From NCBI RefSeq assembly GCF_048213115.1, contig NZ_CP172404.1:434001-498000 (forward strand): a stretch of 64,000 bases of DNA, read 5' to 3'. The notes beneath the pieces were generated by a model. It ran no database searches. It saw only the letters and a list, made by a program, of their open reading frames with translations, and was not told where the DNA came from. The DNA is from Niveibacterium terrae (GTDB lineage: Bacteria > Pseudomonadota > Gammaproteobacteria > Burkholderiales > Rhodocyclaceae). The position numbers and the translations under genes were made by a program. Numbering within the stretch: position 1 is the first letter of the stretch; each line of letters starts with the position of its first letter. Positions 1 through 7,601 of the stretch are shown piece by piece.

Positions 1-933
1 GAACTGCTGCCTCGGTGCGGGCGCGAGGCAGGACTGATCGCGCATCACGCAGCGCGGCGCGAACGGGCAGCCGGGCGGCAGCGCGAGCAGGTTGGGCGGA
101 TTGCCGGGAATCGTCGGCAGGCGAGCGCCGATGGGGGCTTCGTCCATCCTCGGCACCGCGTGCAGCAGGCCCAGAGTGTAGGGGTGGGAAGGGGACGCGA
201 AAATCTCGCTGACCGGCCCCTGCTCCATGACCTGGCCCGCGTACATGACCAGAACCTCTTCGCAGACTCCGGCGATCACGCCCAGGTCGTGCGTGATCAT
301 GATTACCGCGGTCGAGAAGTCGCGCCGTAGATCCTGGAGCAGCCTGAGGATCTGGGCCTGAACGGTCACGTCCAGAGCCGTGGTCGGTTCGTCGGCGATC
401 AGCAGTTTGGGGCGACACAGCAGCGCCATCGCGATGACGACCCTCTGCCTCATGCCGCCCGAGAATTCGTGCGGGTACATGGCCATCCTCTTGCCGGCCT
501 CGGCGATCCTGACCGCGTCGAGCATGCGCACCGACTCGGCGAACGCGCTGGCCCTATCCATACCCTTGTGGAAGCGCAGCACTTCGGTTAGCTGTTCGCC
601 GACCGTCAGATAGGGGTTCAGCGAGCTCATCGGATCCTGATAGATCATCGTGATCTCGGAGCCTCGCCGGCGGTTCAGTTCGGCATCGGACAGAGTCAGC
701 AGGTCGACGCCTTCATAGCGGACTTCGCCGCTCGCCCGACCGTTCTTCGCGAGCAGGCCCATCAGCGCGAACGCGGTCTGGCTCTTGCCCGAGCCGGACT
801 CGCCGACGATGCCCAGCGACTCTCCGGCCGCGAGCGAGAAGGAGAGTTCGTTGACCGCGGCGACTTCCCCTTCGGGAGTCGAAAAGCGGACGTTCAGTTT
901 GTCGACTTCGAGCAGTGGTGTGGCGGAACTCAT
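1..933 (-). CDS. oppD: Oligopeptide/dipeptide ABC transporter ATP-binding protein OppD (3' end outside window)
   Basis: ATPase subunit that powers peptide import through the OppBC membrane channel. The 311 visible codons stay open to the window edge, so the C-terminus is missing. Visible features are a Walker A motif (GESGSGKS, about residues 43-50), the ABC signature FSGGMRQR, a Walker B ending in IADEPTTALD, the switch histidine in MITHDLG, and the oligopeptide-transporter C-terminal block with cysteines (CPFAARC). The start ATG lies 1 nt beyond the oppC stop (TGACATG), so the two are translationally linked. An oppF partner would be expected just outside the window. Family assignment is firm; the substrate (peptides rather than another oligomer) is inferred from the family. 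Confidence 0.93.
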   Translation of the reverse strand, partial: MSSATPLLEVDKLNVRFSTPEGEVAAVNELSFSLAAGESLGIVGESGSGKSQTAFALMGLLAKNGRASGEVRYEGVDLLTLSDAELNRRRGSEITMIYQDPMSSLNPYLTVGEQLTEVLRFHKGMDRASAFAESVRMLDAVRIAEAGKRMAMYPHEFSGGMRQRVVIAMALLCRPKLLIADEPTTALDVTVQAQILRLLQDLRRDFSTAVIMITHDLGVIAGVCEEVLVMYAGQVMEQGPVSEIFASPSHPYTLGLLHAVPRMDEAPIGARLPTIPGNPPNLLALPPGCPFAPRCVMRDQSCLAPAPRQQF

Positions 934-934
934 G

Positions 935-1870
935 TCAGCGATCCTTGGGGTCCAGGGCGTCGCGCAGGCCGTCGCCGATGAAGTTGAAACAGAACAGCGT
1001 CGTGACCAGGAAGGCGGCCGGGAAGGCGAGCTCCCACGGCGAAGTCTCGATCGCCTTCGCCCCTTGTTCGAGCAGCGCGCCCCATGAGGTCATCGGTTCC
1101 TGAACGCCGAGACCCAGATAGGACAGGAAGCTCTCGGACAGGATCATCGACGGCACCAGCAGCGTCGCATAGACGACGACGAGGCCCAGCACGTTCGGCA
1201 CGATGTGGCGGAGGATGATCGCGAAGTTCGCTACGCCGCAGACCCGTGCGGCCTCGACGAACTCCTTGCGTTTGAGCGACAGGGTCTGGCCGCGGACGAT
1301 CCGCGCCAGATCGAGCCAGCTGACCGCGCCGATCGCGATGAAGATCAGCCACAGCTCGCGGCCGAAGAAGGTCATCAGCAGGATCACCAGGAACATGAAC
1401 GGGAAGCTCGACAGGATCTCCAGCGAACGCATCATCAGGCTGTCGGTCGCGCCCCCCGCATAGCCGGAGATCGCGCCGTAGAGTGTGCCGATCACGACCG
1501 CGACCAGCGCGCCGAGCGCGCCGACCATCAGCGAGATCCGGCCGCCCAGCAGCGTGCGCACGAAGAGGTCGCGGCCCAGATTGTCGGTGCCGAACCAGTG
1601 CCGTGCCTCAAAGTCGGGCGCGGCCTGCATCGCGGTGAAGTCCGAATCCTCGAAGTTGTACGGCGACAGGCCCTGGCCCAGCAGGCACAGCAGCACGATG
1701 ACGGCGAGGATTACGAGGCTGGCGAGCGCGGCGCGGTTGCGGATGAAGCGGCGGCGGGCGTCGGCCCACAGGCTGCGGCTCTTGATCTGGCTGTTCAGGC
1801 TCTCGTCGAGGCCGGGCAGCGGCGGCAAGGGGCGGGTGAAGTGAAGCCGTCCGGATGCGGTTGGGGTCAT
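935..1870 (-). CDS. oppC: Oligopeptide ABC transporter permease OppC
   Basis: Inner-membrane permease of 311 aa, second of the two channel subunits. It has the OppC-type N-terminal extension before the first membrane segment (RRRFIRNRAALASL), then a periplasmic loop with HWFGTDNLGRDLF, which is characteristic of the DppC/OppC family. The remaining segments follow, including the EAA loop that contacts the ATPase (EAARVCGV, about residues 206-213). It lies between oppB (9 nt upstream) and oppD (1 nt downstream) in one operon. An AAGG Shine-Dalgarno lies about 7 nt before the ATG. Length is normal for the family. Confidence 0.94.
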   Translation of the reverse strand: MTPTASGRLHFTRPLPPLPGLDESLNSQIKSRSLWADARRRFIRNRAALASLVILAVIVLLCLLGQGLSPYNFEDSDFTAMQAAPDFEARHWFGTDNLGRDLFVRTLLGGRISLMVGALGALVAVVIGTLYGAISGYAGGATDSLMMRSLEILSSFPFMFLVILLMTFFGRELWLIFIAIGAVSWLDLARIVRGQTLSLKRKEFVEAARVCGVANFAIILRHIVPNVLGLVVVYATLLVPSMILSESFLSYLGLGVQEPMTSWGALLEQGAKAIETSPWELAFPAAFLVTTLFCFNFIGDGLRDALDPKDR

Positions 1871-1879
1871 CGTAAAACC

Positions 1880-2806
1880 TTAATGGATGCGGATGCGCGG
1901 ATCGATGAAGCCGTACAGGATGTCGACGATCGCGTTGAAGAGGATGGTCAGTGTGCCGACCAGCACCGTCAGGCCCAGCACCATCGTGTAGTCGCGGTTC
2001 AGCGCGCCGTTGACGAAGAGCTGGCCGATGCCGGGGATGCCGAAGAAGGTCTCGATGACGATCGAGCCGGTGATGACGCCGACGAAGGCCGGACCGAGGT
2101 AGGAGAGCACCGGCAGCAGCGCGGGCTTGAGCGCGTGGCGGCGCAGGATGTAGCCGGTCGGCAGACCCTTGGCGCGGGCGGTCCGGATGAAGGGGCTGCC
2201 CAGCACTTCGATCATGCTGCCGCGGGTGATCCGCGCGATGACCGCGATGTAGTGCTGACACAGCACTGCGACCGGCAGTACGACGTAGATCGCCCGCCCG
2301 CCTTCCCAGCCTCCGGCTGGCAGGATCTTGAGCCAGATCGCGAAGATCAGCGCGAGGATGGGGGCGAGCACGAAGTTCGGGATCACGACCCCGGTCATCG
2401 CGATCGTCATGACGCCGTAGTCTATCCAGGTGTTCTGGCGCAGCGCCGCGACGACTCCGGCACTGACGCCGACGAGAAGCGCGATCACGAACGCGAACAG
2501 ACCCAGCCGGAACGAGACCGGCAGCGAACTCGCGACCAGCTCATTGACCGTGAAGTCCTTGTACTTGAAGGACGGGCCCAGATCGCCGTGCGCGAGATCG
2601 CCCAGATAGCCGAGGTACTGCTGCCACAGAGGCTGGTCCAGGTGATATCTGGCCTGGATGTGCGCCAGCACTTCCGGGGGCACGTTCATCTCGGACGAGA
2701 AAGGGCCGCCGGGCGCGAGACGGATCATGAAGAAGGTCAGCGTCGCCAGCAGCAGCAGGGTCGGCAGCGCTTCGAGGAAGACGCGCCTGGCGATGAATTT
2801 AAGCAT
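1880..2806 (-). CDS. oppB: Oligopeptide ABC transporter permease OppB
   Basis: Inner-membrane permease of 308 aa, the first channel subunit. The start is the Met of MLKFIARRVF, because the family begins with a short cytoplasmic stretch followed at once by a membrane helix (about residues 11-29). The frame stays open far upstream into oppA but that part is not coding. RLAPGGPF after the first helix is a DppB/OppB hallmark. The EAA loop appears near SPFIRTARAKGLP, followed by a helix with FFGIPGIGQLF. It starts 8 nt downstream of the oppA stop and is clearly co-transcribed with it. Confidence 0.93.
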   Translation of the reverse strand: MLKFIARRVFLEALPTLLLLATLTFFMIRLAPGGPFSSEMNVPPEVLAHIQARYHLDQPLWQQYLGYLGDLAHGDLGPSFKYKDFTVNELVASSLPVSFRLGLFAFVIALLVGVSAGVVAALRQNTWIDYGVMTIAMTGVVIPNFVLAPILALIFAIWLKILPAGGWEGGRAIYVVLPVAVLCQHYIAVIARITRGSMIEVLGSPFIRTARAKGLPTGYILRRHALKPALLPVLSYLGPAFVGVITGSIVIETFFGIPGIGQLFVNGALNRDYTMVLGLTVLVGTLTILFNAIVDILYGFIDPRIRIH

Positions 2807-2814
2807 GGAGATCC

Positions 2815-4440
2815 TCAGTGCGCGGCGATGTAGAGTTCTTTGCTCATCGCGTAGCCCATCGGGTCGGGTCCGTAGCCGCGCACCCAGGGCTTGATCAGCA
2901 TCTTGTTGCTGTAGAAGTAGAAGAACAGCGCCGGCGTGTCGTGGGCGAGGATGGTCTCGGCCTGCTGGTAGAAGCGGATCCGGCTCGCGTCGTCCGGCGC
3001 GAGCTTGGCCTGCTGCAGCAGCTTGTCGTAGGCTGGGTTGCTGTACTTGCCGTGGTTCTGGCCGTGACCGGTCGTGAACAGATCCAGCATCGTCGAGGCT
3101 TCGTTGTAGTCGGCGACCCACGAGGCGCGGGCGACGACGAAGTCGCCGCGGATGCAGGAGTCGAGGAAGGTCTTCCACTCCTGGTTCACGAGCTCGATCT
3201 TGATCGGCCCGAGCTTGCGCCACATCGCGTTCGATGCGAGCGCGATCTTCTTGTGCAGATCCATCGTGTTGTAGAGCAGCTGGAATGTCAGCGGTTTGTT
3301 CGGGCCGTAGCCCGCCTGGGCGAGCAGCTTCTTCGCCATCTCCAGCCGCTGCGCCTGGCTCAAGCGTTCGAAGTCGTGGACGATGGGCTGGTAGCCGTTG
3401 GTGACCGGAGGCGTCAGGCTGTAGGCGGGTGTCTCGCCGGTGTTCGTGACCAGCCGGGTCATGATGTCGCGGTCGATCGCGAGCGAGAGCGCCTTGCGGA
3501 CCCGCCAGTCGTCGAAGGGTTTGACCTTCGTATTGAACTCGTAGAAGTAGGTGCCCAGCTGGGGCCACAGTTTGAGCTCGCCCGGGATCTCGGCGCGGAT
3601 CTTCTTGATCTGGTCGACCGGGACACCGCCGTTCGAAGTCATGTCGACGCCGCCGGCGCGGTAGCGCTGATAGGCGGCCGAAGGCTGAACCAGCATCAGC
3701 CAGGAGACCTTGTTGAGGACGGTCTTCGCGTCGTTCCAGTAGTAGGGATTCCTGACCATGACGATCCGCTCGTTGACGACGCGCTCGGTCATCCGGTAGG
3801 CGCCGTTGCCGACCAGCTTGCCGGCCTCGACCCATCTGTCGCCCCACTTTTCGACGATCTTCCTGGGTACCGGCAGCATGCTGGTGTGGGTCAGCGTCTT
3901 GGGCAGGAAGGCGGTCGGCTGGTCGAGCTGGATCTTCAGCGTGTGGGCATCGATCGCGGTGACGCCGAGCTTCGCCGCCGGCAGCTTGCCTTCGCTGATC
4001 GCCGCGGCGTTCAGGATGTGGGCTGCCTTGCCGGGAAACCAGGCATAGGGCGAAGCGGTCTTCGGATCGACTTGACGCCGGAAGGCGAAGACGAAGTCGT
4101 CGGCCGTGACCGGCGAGCCGTCGGACCACTTCGCGTTGCGGCGCAGCGTGAAGATCCAGGTCTTGTCCTTGTCCCTGGAGACCCACTTCTCGGCGACTCC
4201 GGGCACGACATTGCCTTTGACGTCGGTGCTGGTCAGGCCTTCGAACAGGTCGATCAGCAGCGTGTGTTCGGGCACGCCTTCGGCCTTGTTCGGATCCAGC
4301 GTCGCCGGCTCGGTGCCGACGTCGCGGACGATTTCCTGTTTCGGGTGCAGACGGGTGCCGGCGGGCACGGTGGCGGCGCGAGCTGCGGGCAGAGCGAACA
4401 GGCTCGCGAGGAGCACCGCTGCGAGAGGGGGGAGCTGCAT
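2815..4440 (-). CDS. oppA: Periplasmic oligopeptide-binding protein OppA
   Basis: Solute-binding protein (SBP_bac_5 family) of 541 aa that delivers peptides to OppBCD. The chosen Met starts a cleavable signal peptide (MQLPPLAAVLLASLFALPAARA, cleavage probably after ARA at about residue 22). Starts further upstream add an arginine-rich stretch unlike a signal. The mature protein opens with the family block around DVGTEPATLDPNKAEG, then LFEGLT and the WSDGSPVTADDFVFAF motif near residues 125-140. No lipobox is present, so it should be soluble in the periplasm. First gene of the oppABCD operon. Its promoter should lie in the gap shared with the divergent oxidoreductase operon. Confidence 0.93.
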   Translation of the reverse strand: MQLPPLAAVLLASLFALPAARAATVPAGTRLHPKQEIVRDVGTEPATLDPNKAEGVPEHTLLIDLFEGLTSTDVKGNVVPGVAEKWVSRDKDKTWIFTLRRNAKWSDGSPVTADDFVFAFRRQVDPKTASPYAWFPGKAAHILNAAAISEGKLPAAKLGVTAIDAHTLKIQLDQPTAFLPKTLTHTSMLPVPRKIVEKWGDRWVEAGKLVGNGAYRMTERVVNERIVMVRNPYYWNDAKTVLNKVSWLMLVQPSAAYQRYRAGGVDMTSNGGVPVDQIKKIRAEIPGELKLWPQLGTYFYEFNTKVKPFDDWRVRKALSLAIDRDIMTRLVTNTGETPAYSLTPPVTNGYQPIVHDFERLSQAQRLEMAKKLLAQAGYGPNKPLTFQLLYNTMDLHKKIALASNAMWRKLGPIKIELVNQEWKTFLDSCIRGDFVVARASWVADYNEASTMLDLFTTGHGQNHGKYSNPAYDKLLQQAKLAPDDASRIRFYQQAETILAHDTPALFFYFYSNKMLIKPWVRGYGPDPMGYAMSKELYIAAH

Positions 4441-4746
4441 GGAGATCGGTGATTCCTGTCGAGAGAGTGCGGAGGCGGGCCCCGGTCGGGCGAGTCGCAC
4501 GACGGGAGGCATGCAATTTCCATGCCCTGGCACAGAAGCGGTGCGGAGGGCGATCGCCTCGGACGAGGGCACGAATATAGTGCAAAAGCGACTTTTCCGG
4601 GCGCGCCGCCGCACCACCCCCGGTCCGATCTGCGCAGGCTCAAATCTGGTGCGCTTGCTCCTTGCAGGACGGAAAGAGCTGTCCTTCCTTTAAGGATGCT
4701 GCCGCACCAGCTAGCCGCGCGGCCTGAATATAACAAGGGGGACACA
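4441..4746. promoter_or_regulatory. Divergent intergenic region between oppA and the 2-oxoacid oxidoreductase operon
   Basis: A 306-nt gap that must hold the promoters of both operons, since the genes on either side read away from each other. I see no convincing sigma-70 pair, sigma-54 element or strong palindrome by eye. The right end carries a clear Shine-Dalgarno run (AAGGGGG, about 7 nt before the ATG at 4747). No conserved small ORF was recognised here. Confidence 0.4.
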
Positions 4747-5334
4747 ATGTTTCAGGTTCGAATCCATGGACGGGGAGGGCAAGGGGTCGTGACCGGAGCG
4801 GAGATGCTTTCGATCGCGGCGTTTCTCGAAGGGCGACATGCCCAGGCTTTTCCGAGCTTCGGCTCCGAGCGCACCGGAGCGCCGGTTGTCGCGTTCTGCC
4901 GGATCGACGAGAAGCCGATCCGGCTGCGTGAGCCGGTCATGGATCCGGACGCGGTGATCATCCAGGATTCGACGCTGCTCCATCAGGTCAATGTGTTCGC
5001 CGGGCTGAGTCCGGACGGCTATGTGCTGCTGAACACAAACTCCAGCCTCGAGGATCTGGGTCTCGAAGAGCTCACCCGGCGCTTCCGGCCCGAGCGGATC
5101 GCGACGGTCTCGGCGACCGCTCTGGCTCTGCAGCACGTCGGCCGGCCCGTGCCGAACGTACCCTTGCTCGGCGCTTTCGCGGCGATATCCGGACTGATCT
5201 CGATCGAGTCGGTCGCCGCGGCCGCGCGCGAGAAATTCAAGCCTGCGGTCGCCGAAGCGAACATCGCGGCGGCCCGCGAAGCTTTCCGTATCGTCCGTGA
5301 AGAAATGGAGGCGGCCCGTGCTGAAGCAGACTGA
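4747..5334 (+). CDS. 2-oxoacid:ferredoxin oxidoreductase, gamma subunit
   Basis: Gamma subunit (195 aa) of a TPP-dependent 2-oxoacid oxidoreductase that converts a 2-oxoacid plus CoA into acyl-CoA and CO2. The N-terminus has the family pattern RIHGRGGQGVVTGAEML, and residues near 37-47 carry FPSFGSERTGAPV, both typical of PorC/VorC/PadE-like gamma chains. ATG at 4747 is preceded by AAGGGGG. It is the first gene of a four-gene operon (gamma, alpha, beta, flavoprotein-ferredoxin) and overlaps alpha by 17 nt. The 2-oxoacid substrate (pyruvate, 2-oxoglutarate, phenylglyoxylate or branched-chain) cannot be read from the sequence by eye. Confidence 0.88.
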   Translation: MFQVRIHGRGGQGVVTGAEMLSIAAFLEGRHAQAFPSFGSERTGAPVVAFCRIDEKPIRLREPVMDPDAVIIQDSTLLHQVNVFAGLSPDGYVLLNTNSSLEDLGLEELTRRFRPERIATVSATALALQHVGRPVPNVPLLGAFAAISGLISIESVAAAAREKFKPAVAEANIAAAREAFRIVREEMEAARAEAD

Positions 5335-6577
5335 AGGATCCCGTGCCGTTGCCGAGGTGGTGAGCCTGTGCCGGCCCGAAGTGATCTGTGCCTACCCGAT
5401 CTCGCCGCAGACCCACATCGTCGAAGCGCTGGGCGAGCGGGTCAAGCGGGGCGAACTCACGCACTGCGAGTTCATCAACGTCGAATCGGAGTTCGCGGCG
5501 ATGTCGGTCGCGATCGGCTCCTCGGCGGCCGGTGCGCGCAGCTATACGGCGACCGCGAGCCAGGGTCTGCTCTTCATGGCCGAGGCGATCTATAACGCGT
5601 CGGGCCTGGGCCTGCCGATCGTGATGACTCTGGCCAACCGTGCGATCGGCGCGCCGATCAATATCTGGAACGATCACAGCGATTCGATGAGCCAGCGCGA
5701 CTGCGGCTGGATCCAGCTTTTCGCCGAGACCAACCAGGAGGCGGCCGACCTGCACATCCAGGCCTTCCGGCTGGCCGAGGAGCTCTCGGTCCCGGTCATG
5801 GTCTGCATGGACGGCTTCATCCTGACCCACGCCTACGAGCAGGTCGATATCCCCGAGCAGGCCCAGGTCGATGCCTTCCTGCCGCCTTACTCGCCGCGCC
5901 AGGTCCTCGATCCCGACGAGCCGGTTTCGATCGGCTCGATGGTCGGCCCGGAAGCCTTCACCGAGGTGCGCTACCTGGCCCATGTGAAGCAGACTCAGGC
6001 GCTGGACGAGCTGCCCAAGCTCGCCGCGGACTTCAAGGCGATCTTCGGCCGCGAATGCGGCGGGCTGGTCAGGCCTTACCGTATCGATGACGCCGAGACC
6101 ATCGTCGTTGCGCTCGGTTCGGTGCTGGGCACGATCAAGGACACCGTCGATGCGATGCGCGACGAGGGCATCAAGGTTGGCGTGCTGGGCATCGTCTCGT
6201 TCCGGCCTTTCCCGGCCGAGGCGGTCCGTGCCGCGCTCGCGAAGGCGCGCCGCGTCATCGTGCTCGAGAAGAGCTTTGCGCTGGGGCTGGGCGGAATCGT
6301 CGCGACCGACGTGCGGCTCGCGCTCGATCAGCTCGCGACCCGCGTCTATACGGTGATCGCCGGCCTGGGCGGTCGGCCGATCACGCGTGCCGCGCTGCGT
6401 CTGGCCATAGGCGAAGCCCACCAGGACAAGCTCGAAGCGCTGCACTTCCTGGATCTCGACCAGGCCTGCGTCGAACGCGAACTCGAACGCGAGCGCGCCT
6501 CCCGCCGCTCCGGGCCGATCGCCGAAAACGTGCTGCGCGACCGCTTTGCCGCTGCTCAGACTGTCCGAGGGGAATGA
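5318..6577 (+). CDS. 2-oxoacid:ferredoxin oxidoreductase, alpha subunit
   Basis: Alpha subunit (419 aa), with the pyrimidine-binding half of the thiamine site and domain II. The start chosen is GTG at 5318 because a perfect GGAGG lies 6 nt upstream (5307-5311) and the protein then opens with the usual LKQTEGSRAVAEVV. An earlier in-frame GTG at 5297 lies upstream of that Shine-Dalgarno. Family blocks seen are CAYPISPQTHIVEAL, EFINVESEFAAMS, the YTATASQGL stretch, and NIWNDHSDSMSQRD. The start lies inside the gamma gene, implying translational coupling. Close in length to PorA/VorA-type alpha chains. Substrate is unknown. Confidence 0.9.
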   Translation: MLKQTEGSRAVAEVVSLCRPEVICAYPISPQTHIVEALGERVKRGELTHCEFINVESEFAAMSVAIGSSAAGARSYTATASQGLLFMAEAIYNASGLGLPIVMTLANRAIGAPINIWNDHSDSMSQRDCGWIQLFAETNQEAADLHIQAFRLAEELSVPVMVCMDGFILTHAYEQVDIPEQAQVDAFLPPYSPRQVLDPDEPVSIGSMVGPEAFTEVRYLAHVKQTQALDELPKLAADFKAIFGRECGGLVRPYRIDDAETIVVALGSVLGTIKDTVDAMRDEGIKVGVLGIVSFRPFPAEAVRAALAKARRVIVLEKSFALGLGGIVATDVRLALDQLATRVYTVIAGLGGRPITRAALRLAIGEAHQDKLEALHFLDLDQACVERELERERASRRSGPIAENVLRDRFAAAQTVRGE

Positions 6578-6578
6578 G

Positions 6579-7592
6579 ATGAGCTTTGAAGCACTGAAGT
6601 TCTACCAGACCGGAACCTTCACGGTCGGCAACCGCCTGCTGCCCCCCGAAGCCCGCTGCGTGCAGTCGGACATGGGGCGCACCAACTCGCTGAACTCCGG
6701 CCACCGCGCCTGCCAGGGCTGCGGCGAAGCGCTCGGCGCGCGTTATGCGATCGATGCGGTGATGCGCGCGACCGACCGGCAGATGGTCGCGGTCAATGCG
6801 ACCGGCTGCCTGGAAGTGTTCTCGACGCCCTACCCGGAGACTTCATGGCAGGTGCCGTGGATGCACTCGCTGTTCGGCAACGCGGCGGCGGTCGCGACCG
6901 GCGTCGCGGCGGCGATGAAGGTCAAGGGGAAGAGTCATATCCGCGTGATCGCGCAGGGCGGCGATGGCGGCACGACTGACATCGGCCTCGGCTGCCTGTC
7001 GGGGATGTTCGAGCGCAACGATGACGTGCTCTACATCTGCTACGACAACGAGGCCTATATGAACACCGGCGTGCAGCGCTCGTCGGCGACGCCTCCGGCG
7101 GCGCGGACCGCGACGACGATGGCGGTCGGTGAGGAGCCGGGCAATGTCTTCGGCCAGGGCAAGGATCTGCCCCGGATCGCGATGGCGCACGGCATTCCGT
7201 ATGTCGCGACGGCGACGGTCGGCGATCTGCACGACCTCGAATACAAGGTCAGGCGGGCGATGACTTTCCACGGTGCGCGCTACATCCACATCCTCGTACC
7301 CTGTCCTCTGGGCTGGGGCGCGGCCTCCCACGAGACGATCAAGCTCGCGCGTCTGGCCTGCGAGACCGGTCTCTTCCCGGTCTTCGAGGCCGAGGCCGGG
7401 GAGGTGACTTCGGTGCTGCCGATTCGCCATCAACAGCCGGTCGAGGCCTATCTGCAGCTGCAGACGCGCTTCGGCCACCTGTTCGGCCCTCATCCGCGTC
7501 CCGATCTCGTCGCGCGCTACCAGGCGATCGCCGATGCCAACATCCGCCGTTTCGGCCTGCTCGGGGCCGGCGAAACTGAAACCGTCCGTTAG
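6579..7592 (+). CDS. 2-oxoacid:ferredoxin oxidoreductase, beta subunit (TPP-binding)
   Basis: Beta subunit of 337 aa that binds the TPP diphosphate and the proximal Fe-S cluster. It has the cysteine motif HRACQGCGEALG near residue 45, a further cysteine in NATGCLEVF, and the thiamine-Mg motif GGDGGTTDIGLG followed by CYDNEAYMNTG. The ATG at 6579 sits 1 nt after the alpha stop and has a GAGGGGA Shine-Dalgarno. An 11-residue longer start would lie inside alpha. It is the third gene of the operon, followed 9 nt later by the flavoprotein-ferredoxin gene. The C-terminal region after about residue 260 is consistent with PorB-type chains. Confidence 0.91.
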   Translation: MSFEALKFYQTGTFTVGNRLLPPEARCVQSDMGRTNSLNSGHRACQGCGEALGARYAIDAVMRATDRQMVAVNATGCLEVFSTPYPETSWQVPWMHSLFGNAAAVATGVAAAMKVKGKSHIRVIAQGGDGGTTDIGLGCLSGMFERNDDVLYICYDNEAYMNTGVQRSSATPPAARTATTMAVGEEPGNVFGQGKDLPRIAMAHGIPYVATATVGDLHDLEYKVRRAMTFHGARYIHILVPCPLGWGAASHETIKLARLACETGLFPVFEAEAGEVTSVLPIRHQQPVEAYLQLQTRFGHLFGPHPRPDLVARYQAIADANIRRFGLLGAGETETVR

Positions 7593-7601
7593 GGGGAGAA
7601 G

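Noticed and set aside
1205..2833. A 542-codon open frame on the plus strand opposite oppC-oppB
   Set aside because: Highly charged, repetitive Asp/Arg/Gln/Glu-rich translation, typical of the antisense of a GC-rich coding gene; the minus-strand permeases are clear.
2818..4452. A 544-codon plus-strand frame opposite oppA
   Set aside because: Low-complexity antisense translation; OppA on the minus strand has a signal peptide and family motifs.
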